A DNA stretch of 46,430 nucleotides from an uncultured Clostridia bacterium (GTDB lineage Bacteria; Bacillota; Clostridia; TANB77; CAG-508), in assembly GCA_944392425.1 (NCBI GenBank), contig CALXWM010000006.1, positions 1 through 46,430 of the forward strand, written 5' to 3'. Every line of letters begins with the position of its first letter. The stretch's first letter is position 1. The notes beneath the pieces were generated by a model. It saw only the letters and a program-made list of their open reading frames with translations, was not told the origin of the DNA and did no database searches. A program made the position numbers and the translations under genes. Positions 7,697-15,920 of this stretch are shown in pieces.

Positions 7697-8822
7697 TAAA
7701 TATAGCAAAATTATTTTTAAAAGAATGGGAATTAGAATATTAGTTTTTTCTGTGATTTTCTCATTAATACTTGCTTTTGGCTTTGCAGTTGGAGAATATA
7801 TTTCTGGTCAGATTATATGGCAACCAACTGATAGATTATACATTTTTCTAGTAAATATTAGAAATCTACTTCCATTCATATGGGCTGTTGGGATAACTGG
7901 CATCATTTTCTTTTATTTAAGAAAAAGTTTAATCTATATTGATTACATTATGGAAGCAAGTAATAAATTAATAGCTAATGATGAAAAATATATTGAACTA
8001 CCAGCCGACTTAAAAATGCTTGAAAACAGATTAAATCAAAGCAAAAAGACTGCTTTAGATAATGCAGCAATTGCTAAGGCAAATGAAGAAAGAAAAAATG
8101 AATTAATAGTTTATCTAGCACATGATTTAAAAACTCCTCTTACTTCTATAATTGGTTACTTGGAAATTTTAAATGAATCTCCTGATTTGCCAATTGAAGC
8201 AAGAGCAAAATATAGCAAAATCACCTTAGAAAAAGCTTACAGATTGGAAGAATTAATTAATGAATTTTTTGAAATTGCAAGATTTAATATTGGTAAAATA
8301 ATTCTTAACAAAACAAAATTGAATTTAAAATTAATGCTTGAGCAAATTTCATATGAGTTTTATCCAATGGCTAAAGCAAATAATCAACCAATACTTATTG
8401 ATTGCGACAAAACTATTTATATTTATGCTGATTCTGATAAAATTTCAAGAGTGTTTAATAACATTATAAAAAATGCAATAAGTTATAGTTTTGCAGACAC
8501 TCCAATTAAGATAAGTGCTTATATTACTGATGACTCAAATAGCATTAATAACAATAATCACAAAACCAGTGAAGGTACAAATTACAATGTTAATAATAAA
8601 GTTATAATTAATTTTGAAAATCAAGGAAACACTATTCCAAAGGAAAAACTTGATTATATATTTGAAAAATTTTACAGGCTGGATGAAGCACGTTCTACCA
8701 ATTCAGGTGGAGCTGGTCTTGGACTTGCTATTGCTAAAGAAATTGTTGAAGCACATAATGGTAAAATTAGTGCTACAAGTGAGAACAATAAAACTACTTT
8801 TACTGTTGTATTACCAGTATAA
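7683..8822 (+). CDS. VanS-like sensor histidine kinase
   Basis: Two membrane segments (about 17-37 and 58-78) frame a short extracellular loop of about 20 residues, as in VanS. Then come HisKA with YLAHDLKTPLTSIIGYLEIL (His147) and HATPase with the N box NNIIKNAISY and the G boxes IFEKFYRLDEARS and GGAGLGLAIAKEIV. The HisKA-HATPase sequence closely resembles VanS. An Asn/Ser-rich insertion (about residues 285-310, with IDDS/NNNNH-like content) interrupts the ATPase domain between the N box and the G1 strand. The ATG at 7683 follows GGGGTGTTGGAT and overlaps the vanR-like stop. The short sensor loop suggests detection in or at the membrane, perhaps of lipid II or a ligand bound to it (inference). 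Confidence 0.9.
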   Translation: MKSSDKYSKIIFKRMGIRILVFSVIFSLILAFGFAVGEYISGQIIWQPTDRLYIFLVNIRNLLPFIWAVGITGIIFFYLRKSLIYIDYIMEASNKLIANDEKYIELPADLKMLENRLNQSKKTALDNAAIAKANEERKNELIVYLAHDLKTPLTSIIGYLEILNESPDLPIEARAKYSKITLEKAYRLEELINEFFEIARFNIGKIILNKTKLNLKLMLEQISYEFYPMAKANNQPILIDCDKTIYIYADSDKISRVFNNIIKNAISYSFADTPIKISAYITDDSNSINNNNHKTSEGTNYNVNNKVIINFENQGNTIPKEKLDYIFEKFYRLDEARSTNSGGAGLGLAIAKEIVEAHNGKISATSENNKTTFTVVLPV

Positions 8823-8826
8823 TTCA

Positions 8827-9061
8827 TAGAAAAATTGCTATAATTCACATTTAATTAATTTATTATGAAATTGCAATATATATTTTGTAGCTTTTAGCGA
8901 GGCGTAGATGATAACGATGTCACAAACTTAAGTCTTTTTCTTAGAATCGAAGACAAAGCGTGCAAGCTGGAGCGAAGCGACCCGCGCAGTAAAAGCGGAA
9001 AAACATATATTGCAATTTATAAATTTATAAAAATCAACTAAGAATTATAGCAATTTTTCTA
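8827..9061. repeat. family B inverted-repeat element, copy B1, with outer arms
   Basis: The inner arms TTGCAATATATATTTT (from about 8871) and AAAACATATATTGCAA (to about 9014) pair. The interior has GTCTTTTTCTTAGAATCG, a hairpin with AAGAC, and GCAAGCTGGAGCGA (8962-8975) with GACCCGCGCAG. A second pair of arms outside, AGAAAAATTGCTATAATTC (8828-8846) and its exact reverse complement (9042-9060), makes the whole 235 bp one nested inverted repeat. The right outer arm encodes the last five codons and stop of the PF06541 gene. It lies between convergent genes and can act as a bidirectional terminator. Confidence 0.8.
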
Positions 9062-9605
9062 AGCTCAAATATTTAATTGAAGATAAAATAACATCTACTA
9101 CTAACACTACCACAAAAGCCATAACAATGATATCTTGATATTTTGGCTTTATATGTCTTTTTACTTTATCTAAAAGTTTTGTTATAAAAGGATGAATTCC
9201 TTCCATTAGTAGAATTCCAAGTGTGCCCCATATTATTGTATAAGCCAAGCTTACTCTGCCTTGCAAATTCATAAAATCTTCTGAATAATCCCACCATCTA
9301 AGTCCAAATATAGCTTCTAACACATATGATACAATATATTCAAAAACTGTAAATGCAAAAGCTGCTATAATGAATTCGCTAACGGGTTTACCTTTACAAT
9401 TTTTCAATAATAAAATTAGCAAAACTGCTCCGAATCCATATATTGGGCAAATCGGGCCAATTAAAAATCCTCTATTTACAAAATGCCCTAGCACCAAGAA
9501 AGCATATATTGTTTCTAAGCACCAACCAATAAAGCTATATATGAAAAAATATAATATCATGTTTTGTAATTTTTCATGCTTCCTTATGACTGTTAGTTCA
9601 TTCAT
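9045..9605 (-). CDS. PF06541 family membrane protein (putative ABC-transporter type IV / CmpB)
   Basis: The protein is 186 aa with about 5 membrane segments. It carries the family pattern FFIYSFIGWCLETIYAF, VNRGFLIGPICPIYGFGAVL and LRWWDYSEDFMNLQGRVSLA, ending in a basic-flanked C-terminal helix. PF06541 is named as a putative ABC-transporter permease, but no ATP-binding partner is adjacent and the function is not established. A paralogue is at 10687. The ATG at 9605 has GGGGGAAG upstream. Its last codons lie inside the outer arm of repeat B1. Confidence 0.85.
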   Translation of the reverse strand: MNELTVIRKHEKLQNMILYFFIYSFIGWCLETIYAFLVLGHFVNRGFLIGPICPIYGFGAVLLILLLKNCKGKPVSEFIIAAFAFTVFEYIVSYVLEAIFGLRWWDYSEDFMNLQGRVSLAYTIIWGTLGILLMEGIHPFITKLLDKVKRHIKPKYQDIIVMAFVVVLVVDVILSSIKYLSLEKLL

Positions 9606-9671
9606 AAAAAAACTTCCCCCAAATTCATGTCATCTATAATTTATTTTTTCTCATGTAAATTTATTCTTACT

Positions 9672-10430
9672 CTATATAACCTTCTTTTTATCTTCATCTT
9701 TTGTTTTATCATCTTTGAAAAAATTAATTGCTTCTTCTGTTGTTTTTGATTTATCTAATTTATTTACAATAAAAATTGCAATTCCAACTATAATAAATGT
9801 AACTACATATGCAATTATAGATACTTGTATGTTTCCACTTAATATATTTTCGCCAGCAATTGTAGATGAAATTACTGATGGAAGTCTTGCAAATGTAGAT
9901 ATTAGAACAAATCGTAATGGTTTTATTGGTAAAAGTCCTGCTATGTATACTAATAAATCTTTTGGTGTTCCCGGTATTAAAAATAATATTAACATTATCC
10001 ATTCTATTTTTTTAGGATTTTGAAATAGCTTACTATTCTCTATTTTCTTAACACTTTCTTCTTTGCAAAAACTATATACAAACTTTCTTCCTAACACTCT
10101 AACAGTGAAAAAGATTATTGTGGTTATAATAAACGCTGAAATAGTTATAAATAGCGTTCCACCCACTGTTCCATAGCACATTCCTGCTAATACTTCAATA
10201 GGTTCACCAGGTATTATAACTAAAAATATTTGTGCAAATTGCAAACCAAATAGCATAAGCATTCCTAAGAAGCCCAAATCTTCTATTCTTTGCTTAAATT
10301 CCATCTGACCTTCTGTTGTACTAATATTTCTAAAAAGTGGCCATAAATAAACTATTGCTCCAATTATTATTGCAATTACTATTGCAAGCATTATAAATTT
10401 AAATATTTTTACTTTAGTCTTTCTACTCAT
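9672..10430 (-). CDS. TVP38/TMEM64-type (SNARE-associated, DedA superfamily) membrane protein
   Basis: The 252 aa protein has an N-terminal membrane segment and about 5 more. The SNARE-associated domain core is visible: FAQIFLVIIPGEPIEVLAG with the family motif, GTVGGTLFITISAF, and LFLIPGTPKDLLVYIAGLLP. DedA-superfamily proteins include undecaprenyl-phosphate flippases (UptA) and lipid scramblases; which lipid this subgroup moves is unknown. The C-terminus is a charged cytosolic tail rich in Lys/Asp. The ATG at 10430 has AGAGGAAAAT ahead. It sits between two PF06541 paralogues on the same strand, a neighbourhood that suggests related envelope roles. Confidence 0.87.
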   Translation of the reverse strand: MSRKTKVKIFKFIMLAIVIAIIIGAIVYLWPLFRNISTTEGQMEFKQRIEDLGFLGMLMLFGLQFAQIFLVIIPGEPIEVLAGMCYGTVGGTLFITISAFIITTIIFFTVRVLGRKFVYSFCKEESVKKIENSKLFQNPKKIEWIMLILFLIPGTPKDLLVYIAGLLPIKPLRFVLISTFARLPSVISSTIAGENILSGNIQVSIIAYVVTFIIVGIAIFIVNKLDKSKTTEEAINFFKDDKTKDEDKKKVI

Positions 10431-10686
10431 ATTTTCCTCTTTATTATTTCGTTATATTTTTGCAATTTTTTATCACGAATCTTCAAACTATTAATTTCGT
10501 GGCATTTTCAGTTCTATCATTCCATTAAAAATTGGTATAATTTAAAAATTAACGTCTTTACTATTATACAATATAATAGCGTAAAAATAAAGTACTTTAA
10601 GAATTTCTTAATCTTTGTCTAATAATTATTTTATATCCATTTTTTATTATTGCATTTAGATTTGGCTTATCTATTACTTCAAGAAT
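10431..10686. other. intergenic gap upstream of the TVP38-like gene
   Basis: This gap is strongly AT-rich. I see no conserved repeat, hairpin terminator or confident promoter in it. Confidence 0.4.
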
Positions 10687-11319
10687 TTATTTTTCTATCC
10701 TATTTCTATAAACTTCATCTAAAATTTCATCTGGAAAATGTTCATCTAAAAACACATCCATTCTACTTTCTGCTTCAATATGTTCTCTTCTTTCATATTC
10801 TCTTTGAGCAGCAAGAGATGATATAGAAATATTGAATATCATAAAAACAACTGCAAAAGCGGTTATAACTTTTGTTCCTATTTTATACAATACTTTATCA
10901 AAAATTTTATCAAAATATGGATAAACAAATTTAATAAAAGCAACGCCTAATGCTCCCCACACTAGGCAGTACAAGATGCTAGTTCTACCATTAAAATTAA
11001 AAAGTTGGTTAGAATAATCCCATGATATTGTTCCAAATAATTTTTCTTGAAAATATGAGCATAAATATTCAGTTACTCCACCCAACACTCCACTTACTAA
11101 GAATACTTGCCACATCTTTTTGAACTTAGGTAAAATCAAATAGAAAACGAGTGTACCAATTCCATATACTGGTGCAAATGGCCCATATATTAGTCCTTGC
11201 CTTGTTTCAAATTCTCCAGTTCTTACGAAATTGAAAATAACCTCCATGACGTATCCCATAATACATCCAAAAACAAATATCCAAAATAATTTTAAAAACT
11301 CTCTCGCAAATTTTTTCAT
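10687..11319 (-). CDS. PF06541 family membrane protein, second paralogue
   Basis: The 210 aa protein is homologous to the product at 9045: FWIFVFGCIMGYVMEVIFNF, TRQGLIYGPFAPVYGIGTLV and GTISWDYSNQLFNFNGRTS align with the same blocks. About 5 membrane segments are followed by a charged cytosolic tail (REYERREHIEAESRMDVF) that the shorter paralogue lacks. The start ATG at 11319 has AGTGAGGTAAT in front. Function is unknown for the family. The two paralogues flank the TVP38-like gene, so the three may have arisen or been kept as one unit. Confidence 0.85.
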   Translation of the reverse strand: MKKFAREFLKLFWIFVFGCIMGYVMEVIFNFVRTGEFETRQGLIYGPFAPVYGIGTLVFYLILPKFKKMWQVFLVSGVLGGVTEYLCSYFQEKLFGTISWDYSNQLFNFNGRTSILYCLVWGALGVAFIKFVYPYFDKIFDKVLYKIGTKVITAFAVVFMIFNISISSLAAQREYERREHIEAESRMDVFLDEHFPDEILDEVYRNRIEK

Positions 11320-11410
11320 ATTACCTCACTTTAAATCTTTCATTTTTTTAATTATCTTTATTATTGACAGAAAATAGGATTAAAATACCTTTTATTAGCC
11401 TTAAGCACAA

Positions 11411-11437
11411 AAAAAGCACATAATCATTGTGCTTTTT
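11411..11437. terminator. terminator of the toxin-antitoxin operon
   Basis: AAAAAGCACA and TGTGCTTTTT form a 10 bp stem with a 7-base loop, about 25 bp past the toxin stop codon on the minus strand. Confidence 0.75.
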
Positions 11438-11462
11438 AAATATCTAGTATAAAAATTTCTAG

Positions 11463-11774
11463 TTACATTATATCTTTTTTCAATTTTTTTAATGCTTTTC
11501 CTATATCTAATCGAGTATGAATTATTGCTAAAATCACAGCATTTTCTTCTTTTATCACATAAAAGATTCTATGCTTTTTATAGATAATTTGCCTCACTTC
11601 ATAATCAGAAATTAAGAAGTTGATATTTTTACCTATTTCTGGCATTGTTTCTATAATATCTACATAGTCAACAAGTTTTTGCATATATGTTTTTGCTGTT
11701 TCTTCTGTTCCTTCTTTTGCTTCATCTAAGAATTCTGTAATATTAGTTATTGAATTATCAGTCCAAATTACCAT
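11463..11774 (-). CDS. ParE/RelE-superfamily toxin
   Basis: The 103 aa product has the ParE-type fold pattern: an N-terminal beta strand and helix pair (VIWTDNSITNITEFLDEAKE), the MPEIGKNI turn, then YEVRQIIYKKHRIFYVIKEE and VILAIIHTRLD, matching the C-terminal strands of ParE toxins. ParE toxins poison gyrase while related RelE toxins cleave mRNA; sequence alone does not separate them, but PEIG and VRQI...YRIFY-like spacing favours ParE. The ATG at 11774 overlaps the antitoxin stop by 7 bases, so expression is coupled. The antitoxin-first order is usual for type II systems. Confidence 0.85.
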   Translation of the reverse strand: MVIWTDNSITNITEFLDEAKEGTEETAKTYMQKLVDYVDIIETMPEIGKNINFLISDYEVRQIIYKKHRIFYVIKEENAVILAIIHTRLDIGKALKKLKKDIM

Positions 11775-11944
11775 TTATTAATAATCTCCTTCACTTCGCT
11801 ACTTGTCTTTGTATTATCTTCTTCCATGTCCTTTATTCCTTTTTGAACTTCTAGTTGTACATAAAGAGTATATAATATTTCTTCGTAGCTTGTTTCATCA
11901 TCTATATTTTTGACTGTATTTAAAATTAATTGTTTATCACTCAT
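11768..11944 (-). CDS. antitoxin partner of the ParE-type toxin
   Basis: This small acidic protein of about 58 aa begins MSDKQLILNTVKNIDDETSY and ends SSEVKEIINKW, with LYVQLEVQKGIKDMEED in the middle. Its size, acidity, position and overlap with the toxin identify it as the antitoxin; I cannot see a clear ribbon-helix-helix motif, and it resembles the addiction-module helical antitoxins that wrap a ParE toxin. The start at 11944 was chosen over the ATG at 11950 because GGAGG directly touches the latter but is 7 bases from the former. Confidence 0.8.
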   Translation of the reverse strand: MSDKQLILNTVKNIDDETSYEEILYTLYVQLEVQKGIKDMEEDNTKTSSEVKEIINKW

Positions 11945-12056
11945 TTCCATTCCTCCATCTTTTTTTATTTTAACATAAATATATACTTTTTACTATAATT
12001 TTATAAAATTTTTATTTATTTTTTTACTAATTGTGAATACTGTTTATCATTAAAGC

Positions 12057-12085
12057 TTGACTTAACTTTAAGTGTCTTATATAAT
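12057..12085 (+). promoter_or_regulatory. merR promoter with palindromic operator between -35 and -10
   Basis: TTGACT (12057-12062) and TATAAT (12080-12085) are 17 bp apart, with the perfect inverted repeat ACTTAA-CT-TTAAGT (12060-12073) starting in the -35 box and filling the spacer. This is the usual operator position of MerR-family regulators, so autoregulation is likely. Confidence 0.75.
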
Positions 12086-12145
12086 TTATAAAGTAATATG
12101 TTAAAAATATTTATCACAACAAATTTTAAGAAAGAAGGAATTTAT

Positions 12146-12541
12146 ATGTCATATACAATAGGCGAAGTTGCGAAAAAAATGAATTTATCTGTTCATACAA
12201 TCAGATATTATGAAAAGGAAGGTTTAATACCATCTATAAGCAGAACTAAAAGTGGACTTAGAACTTTTGAAGATAAAGATTTAGAATGGATTAAACTAAT
12301 AGAATGTTTAAAAGCTACCAATATGCCTCTAAAAGATATAAAAACATATATAGATTGGTATGTTGAAGGAGATAGCACAATTCCTCAAAGATATGATATG
12401 TTCTTGAAAAGAAGAGAAATTGTTGAAAATCAAATTAAAGAATTGCAAAAGACATTAAGCTTTATTAATTTTAAATGCAGTTATTATGAAAATGCTTTAA
12501 AAGCTGGAACGACTAAGACTAAAGAAGTGTTGTATAAGTAA
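12146..12541 (+). CDS. MerR-family transcriptional regulator
   Basis: The N-terminal winged helix is typical: YTIGEVAKKMNLSVHTIRYY followed by EKEGLIPSISRTKSGLRTFE and WIKLIECLKATNMPLKDIKT. A coiled-coil dimerisation helix follows (RREIVENQIKELQKTLSFIN). The pattern matches the MerR subgroup controlling aldo/keto reductases and stress genes. A short C-terminal effector region contains only Cys at about 115. The start ATG at 12146 has AAGAAAGAAGGAATTT upstream; an in-frame ATG at 12098 lacks an SD. No reductase or transporter target lies beside it, so only the palindrome in its own promoter can be proposed as an operator. Confidence 0.88.
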   Translation: MSYTIGEVAKKMNLSVHTIRYYEKEGLIPSISRTKSGLRTFEDKDLEWIKLIECLKATNMPLKDIKTYIDWYVEGDSTIPQRYDMFLKRREIVENQIKELQKTLSFINFKCSYYENALKAGTTKTKEVLYK

Positions 12542-12551
12542 TGAGAATAAA

Positions 12552-12585
12552 AAAACTCTAATAGTTTATATGCTATTAGAGTTTT
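12552..12585. terminator. terminator of the merR gene
   Basis: AAAACTCTAATAG and CTATTAGAGTTTT form a 13 bp stem with an 8-base loop, 11 bp after the stop codon. Confidence 0.8.
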
Positions 12586-12607
12586 ATGAAATATTAAAGT
12601 TTATTTA

Positions 12608-12688
12608 GTTAAAGGTTTTTGTTCCTTTAGCTTGAAATTTATATTAAATCTATATCTTTATATAAGGGGAGTTAAAGATATAGGTTTA
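12608..12688. terminator. hairpins following the transglycosylase gene
   Basis: TAAATCTATATCTTTA (12645-12660) pairs over 16 bp with TAAAGATATAGGTTTA (12673-12688). A smaller hairpin, TAAAGG/CCTTTA, lies at about 12609-12630. Neither has a long T-run, so a role in termination or mRNA protection is inferred from position, 20 bp past the stop codon. Confidence 0.5.
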
Positions 12689-12707
12689 ACCGATAATTAA
12701 GTGAAGT

Positions 12708-13445
12708 TTATGCAACTTCTTCTATATTTTCTGATAGAGAATATCCCTCTCCCTCATTCAAAATTCTATTAGCCTCATCTTGTGATATAGCGTCATATTT
12801 TACCATTGCATCTATTACTTGTTTTGTTCTTTGTTTTGCTAAATCTAGGTTAACTGTTGGCGCATATACTGATGGAGCATTTGGAATACCTGCAAGCATT
12901 ACTGCTTCATAATCTGTAAGTTCCATAGGCTCTTTCCCAAAGTATCCTCTTGATGCCTCTTTTACAGTTTCATATCCATCTCCAAAATAGCTAGTATTTA
13001 GATATAATTCCAAAATTTCTTCTTTATTATAATGTTCTTCTATTTCAAAAGCCATGAATACTTCTGCTGCTTTTCTTGTAAGTTCTTTTTCTTGTGTAAA
13101 ATATACATTTTTAGCTAGTTGTTGTGTTATAGTACTACCACCTTCCACAAAACTCATAGCTTTTATATCATTCCATATTGCTCTTCCTATTGCTATAATA
13201 TCTATTCCGCCATGTGTGTAAAATCTATGGTCTTCAACTGAAACTACCGCTTTTTTATAAATATCTGGCATTTCATCTAATGTTGTATAATTATCTTTTT
13301 CTTTTATTTGAGCTACTTTTTGTTCCAACGGTACTTCATTTATTGCTTCGCTGTACATATTATATCCAGTACCCGCTATTATCAGACCAAAGCTTAGTAA
13401 TACTACAAATATAACAATTAATATTTTACCTATTACTTTTTTCAT
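12708..13445 (-). CDS. mtgA: monofunctional peptidoglycan transglycosylase (GT51)
   Basis: A single N-terminal membrane anchor (about residues 7-28) is followed by the GT51 domain: VSVEDHRFYTHGGIDIIAI with catalytic Glu71, EGGSTITQQLAKN (about 101-113), RKAAEVFMAFEIE with the second Glu at about 128, and YLNTSYFGDG. It polymerises lipid II into glycan strands outside the membrane. The protein ends at 245 aa with no transpeptidase domain, so it is monofunctional, unlike class A PBPs. The start ATG at 13445 has AGGAAGGTAGTA ahead. Repeats C2, B2 and C3 fill the gap between it and bceB. Confidence 0.92.
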   Translation of the reverse strand: MKKVIGKILIVIFVVLLSFGLIIAGTGYNMYSEAINEVPLEQKVAQIKEKDNYTTLDEMPDIYKKAVVSVEDHRFYTHGGIDIIAIGRAIWNDIKAMSFVEGGSTITQQLAKNVYFTQEKELTRKAAEVFMAFEIEEHYNKEEILELYLNTSYFGDGYETVKEASRGYFGKEPMELTDYEAVMLAGIPNAPSVYAPTVNLDLAKQRTKQVIDAMVKYDAISQDEANRILNEGEGYSLSENIEEVA

Positions 13446-13580
13446 TACTACCTTCCTAAAACTTTAATATAAAAGTTTCTAATATTACTCCAGATCTTAT
13501 TTCCAACTAACTCATTTTCTATTTATATATTAACAAATAAAAATGACATTAAAGTGACTTTTTTCTTAATTTAATCTTAA

Positions 13581-13611
13581 TTTTACTTTTGGAACGATCC
13601 TTTTCGTAAAA
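13581..13611. repeat. family C repeat, copy C2
   Basis: TTTTACTTTTGGAACGATCC followed by TTTTCGTAAAA is the reverse-complement orientation of copy C1, with two changes in the core. Together with C3 it flanks element B2 in inverted orientation. Confidence 0.75.
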
Positions 13612-13627
13612 AATATATATTAAAAAC

Positions 13628-13756
13628 AAGAGCCAGCAATATGCTTCTCGATATTTCAGTGAGCGCAGGCGACGTAGGAGCGGAGCGTAACGTGCAAGCT
13701 GGAGCGAATAGCGACCCGCGCAGTGAAATAAGAGAGAACGCATATTGCTGGCTTGG
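13628..13756. repeat. family B inverted-repeat element, copy B2
   Basis: The arms AGCCAGCAATATGC and GCATATTGCTGGCT pair, followed inward by TATTTCAGTG with CAGTGAAATA. The interior is GC-rich: GCGCAGGCGACGTAGGAGCG then GAGCGTAACGTGCAAGCTGG and GCGACCCGCGCAG. It is nearly identical inside to B5 (39483), which is in the opposite orientation, although the outer arms differ. Confidence 0.8.
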
Positions 13757-13766
13757 GAATAAAATA

Positions 13767-13834
13767 TTTTACGAAAAGGACCGTCCCCAACGGAAAATAT
13801 TTTACGATTTGCTCCGTCCCAAAAGTAAAATTTT
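13767..13834. repeat. family C repeat, copy C3 (double)
   Basis: TTTTACGAAAAGGACCGTCC followed by CCAACGGAAAATATTTTACG, then GATTTGCTCCGTCCC, AAAAGTAAAA. It seems to be two degenerate C units in tandem and ends at the stop codon of bceB (13833). Its first half matches copy C4 after obg almost exactly. Confidence 0.75.
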
Positions 13835-15920
13835 AATTATCCTCTTTTATAATGTTCTTACTACCATAATATGTTGCAAGGAAGTAACCGCCATATATTG
13901 CAACCATTAGCACTGCAGTCATAATAATTGAGCTAAATATATCTTGTTTTCCGAATACAGATAATATTATGCTAGCAACTTTCATCCCAAATATTGAATG
14001 TATTATTGCTAAGAATAGAGGTATCATGAAGAATATTGCAATTTGCTTAAATAGTGCTTTATTAATCATTTTTTCGTCTGCGCCTATTCTTCTTAATACT
14101 TTATAACGTTCTTTATTGTCTGAGCTATCAGATAATTCTTTAAGTGCTAATATTGCTGCACTTGATATTAAGAATGTTATTCCTAAATATAGTCCAATAA
14201 ATGTAACTGTTGCAGATATTCCCACACTTGATTCATAATTAGTTATTTTAGTAAATGCTGACATATTTTCAAATATTACATTATTTACCGCTTCTCCATT
14301 ACTTGAAATGTCTACAATTTTATTTTCAATTGCTTGTTTCTCTTCATCAGTTTGACCATTATATATTCCTGATAAAAGCATACTGTATTTCCATTCTTCT
14401 TTAACTGCTTCATCTGGAAGAATTATTGTTCCAGTTTCCATTGCCTGTGTAGAAATAGTAATTACTGTATTTATACATTCATCAAATGCTGGTTTGTATT
14501 CTTTTCCTTCAACTGTTAGTTTTGTTCCCATACTTAAAGATGTATCTCTGTAGCTTTTCATTGCATCATAGTTACATACTACTGCGTATTCATCATCATT
14601 TAAACTTATTTCGCTTCTTCCATACAATTTTTGTAATCTATTATAATCTGAAAGTTTTATTACAGTCTCTGGATAGTCTAATTCTAATGCTGGAAAATCT
14701 TTTGCTATTCCTTCAAGTACTGGTCCCAAAGTATCTTTTACAGTAATCTCATCTATTTGATATTCAGATATTTCTACATAATCTGAAAAGTTTGATTTAT
14801 CAAATCCTACTTTTTCTAAAGAGTCTATTATTGGAACTAACGAATCTGCTCTTTGCTCATTAGTATAGTTAAATGTATCTCTGCCGTTTGAACTTGTATA
14901 AGTTTTTGGTAAGTTATATGGTTTGGTTATAGTTATATCTGCTGGATTCATTTCCTTAAGTTGAGCATTTAGTGAATTATTTAAGCTTATTGCTGATGAA
15001 AAAATACATATTGTAAAAAACAATAATAAACATATAATGCTCATTGAAAATACTGTTGTATTAATTTTGCTATTTGTTTGTCTTAGTACAAACATATTCA
15101 AATCTTTTAAATATATCTTTTTGCTTGCTTGAACAAGCTTTAATGCAAATCCTGAAAGTGAATAGAAAAACATAAATGTGCCTACAACTCCAAGTCCAAT
15201 AGCTGTCATAAATTTATCTGCAATAGGTGATGTAACTCCTGTAATTGCTAAATAATATGCATATCCTAAAACTGCTATTGAAATTATAAATATTATTACA
15301 GAAATTACTGGATTTCTTAAAATAACTTTCTCATTTTTCTTTCCTGCATTTAATAAGTCTATTAATTTATATTTTGCAACTGTGAATAAATTTAAAATCA
15401 TTACAATTAAATATATTCCGGCAAAATATATGATTGTTTTTATCATCGCTGATTGTGAAAAAATGAATCTGTATTCTTCCATATTAGCTTCAAACAGTTT
15501 TGCAACAAGTATGGACATTAGTTGTGAGCCAAATATTCCTACAATTAAGCCTACTGCTAATGAAAAAATACCAATCAATAATGTTTCTAGTAAAAGAATT
15601 ACTGATATATTTCTTCTACCCATTCCCAGTAACATATATAGTCCAAATTCTTTTTTCCTTCTCTTAATCAAGAAGTTATTTGCATATACTATTAAAAATC
15701 CTAATACAAGTGTAACAAATACTGAAACCATGCTCAAAACTTGTATCATTAATTCTATTATTTGCTTTTTAGATGTACTTAAATCTAGTGCTGCTTGTTG
15801 CTCATCCATACTATTGAAAATGTAGAAAATTGCTACACCAAGAACTAGTGTAATAAAATAAATTACATAGTCCTTCATGTTTTTCTTCATATTCTTGAAG
15901 GCCAACTTAAATGACATCAT
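13833..15920 (-). CDS. bceB: BceB-type ABC transporter permease (antimicrobial peptide detoxification)
   Basis: This 695 aa FtsX-family permease has about 10 membrane segments. A large extracellular domain of about 200 residues between the seventh and eighth segments (from about NNSLNAQLKEMNPADITI to the TNYESSVGIS region) is the hallmark of BceB-type transporters. That domain binds or senses peptide antibiotics acting on lipid II cycle intermediates and passes the signal to the BceS kinase. FIIKRRKKEFGLYMLLGMG-like cytoplasmic and LKELSDSSDNKERYKVLRRIG segments match the family. ATG ATG at 15920/15917 follows GGAGGTGAG, and the gene overlaps bceA by 14 bases, giving translational coupling. 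Substrate specificity cannot be read from sequence. Confidence 0.93.
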   Translation of the reverse strand: MMSFKLAFKNMKKNMKDYVIYFITLVLGVAIFYIFNSMDEQQAALDLSTSKKQIIELMIQVLSMVSVFVTLVLGFLIVYANNFLIKRRKKEFGLYMLLGMGRRNISVILLLETLLIGIFSLAVGLIVGIFGSQLMSILVAKLFEANMEEYRFIFSQSAMIKTIIYFAGIYLIVMILNLFTVAKYKLIDLLNAGKKNEKVILRNPVISVIIFIISIAVLGYAYYLAITGVTSPIADKFMTAIGLGVVGTFMFFYSLSGFALKLVQASKKIYLKDLNMFVLRQTNSKINTTVFSMSIICLLLFFTICIFSSAISLNNSLNAQLKEMNPADITITKPYNLPKTYTSSNGRDTFNYTNEQRADSLVPIIDSLEKVGFDKSNFSDYVEISEYQIDEITVKDTLGPVLEGIAKDFPALELDYPETVIKLSDYNRLQKLYGRSEISLNDDEYAVVCNYDAMKSYRDTSLSMGTKLTVEGKEYKPAFDECINTVITISTQAMETGTIILPDEAVKEEWKYSMLLSGIYNGQTDEEKQAIENKIVDISSNGEAVNNVIFENMSAFTKITNYESSVGISATVTFIGLYLGITFLISSAAILALKELSDSSDNKERYKVLRRIGADEKMINKALFKQIAIFFMIPLFLAIIHSIFGMKVASIILSVFGKQDIFSSIIMTAVLMVAIYGGYFLATYYGSKNIIKEDN

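Noticed and set aside
6724..8822. Complete vancomycin-resistance operon
   Set aside because: Only the regulators resemble Van proteins; no ligase, dehydrogenase or dipeptidase genes are present.
13549..13910. Two short frames over the B2/C repeats
   Set aside because: Their translations only follow the repeat sequences and have no SD or homologous character.
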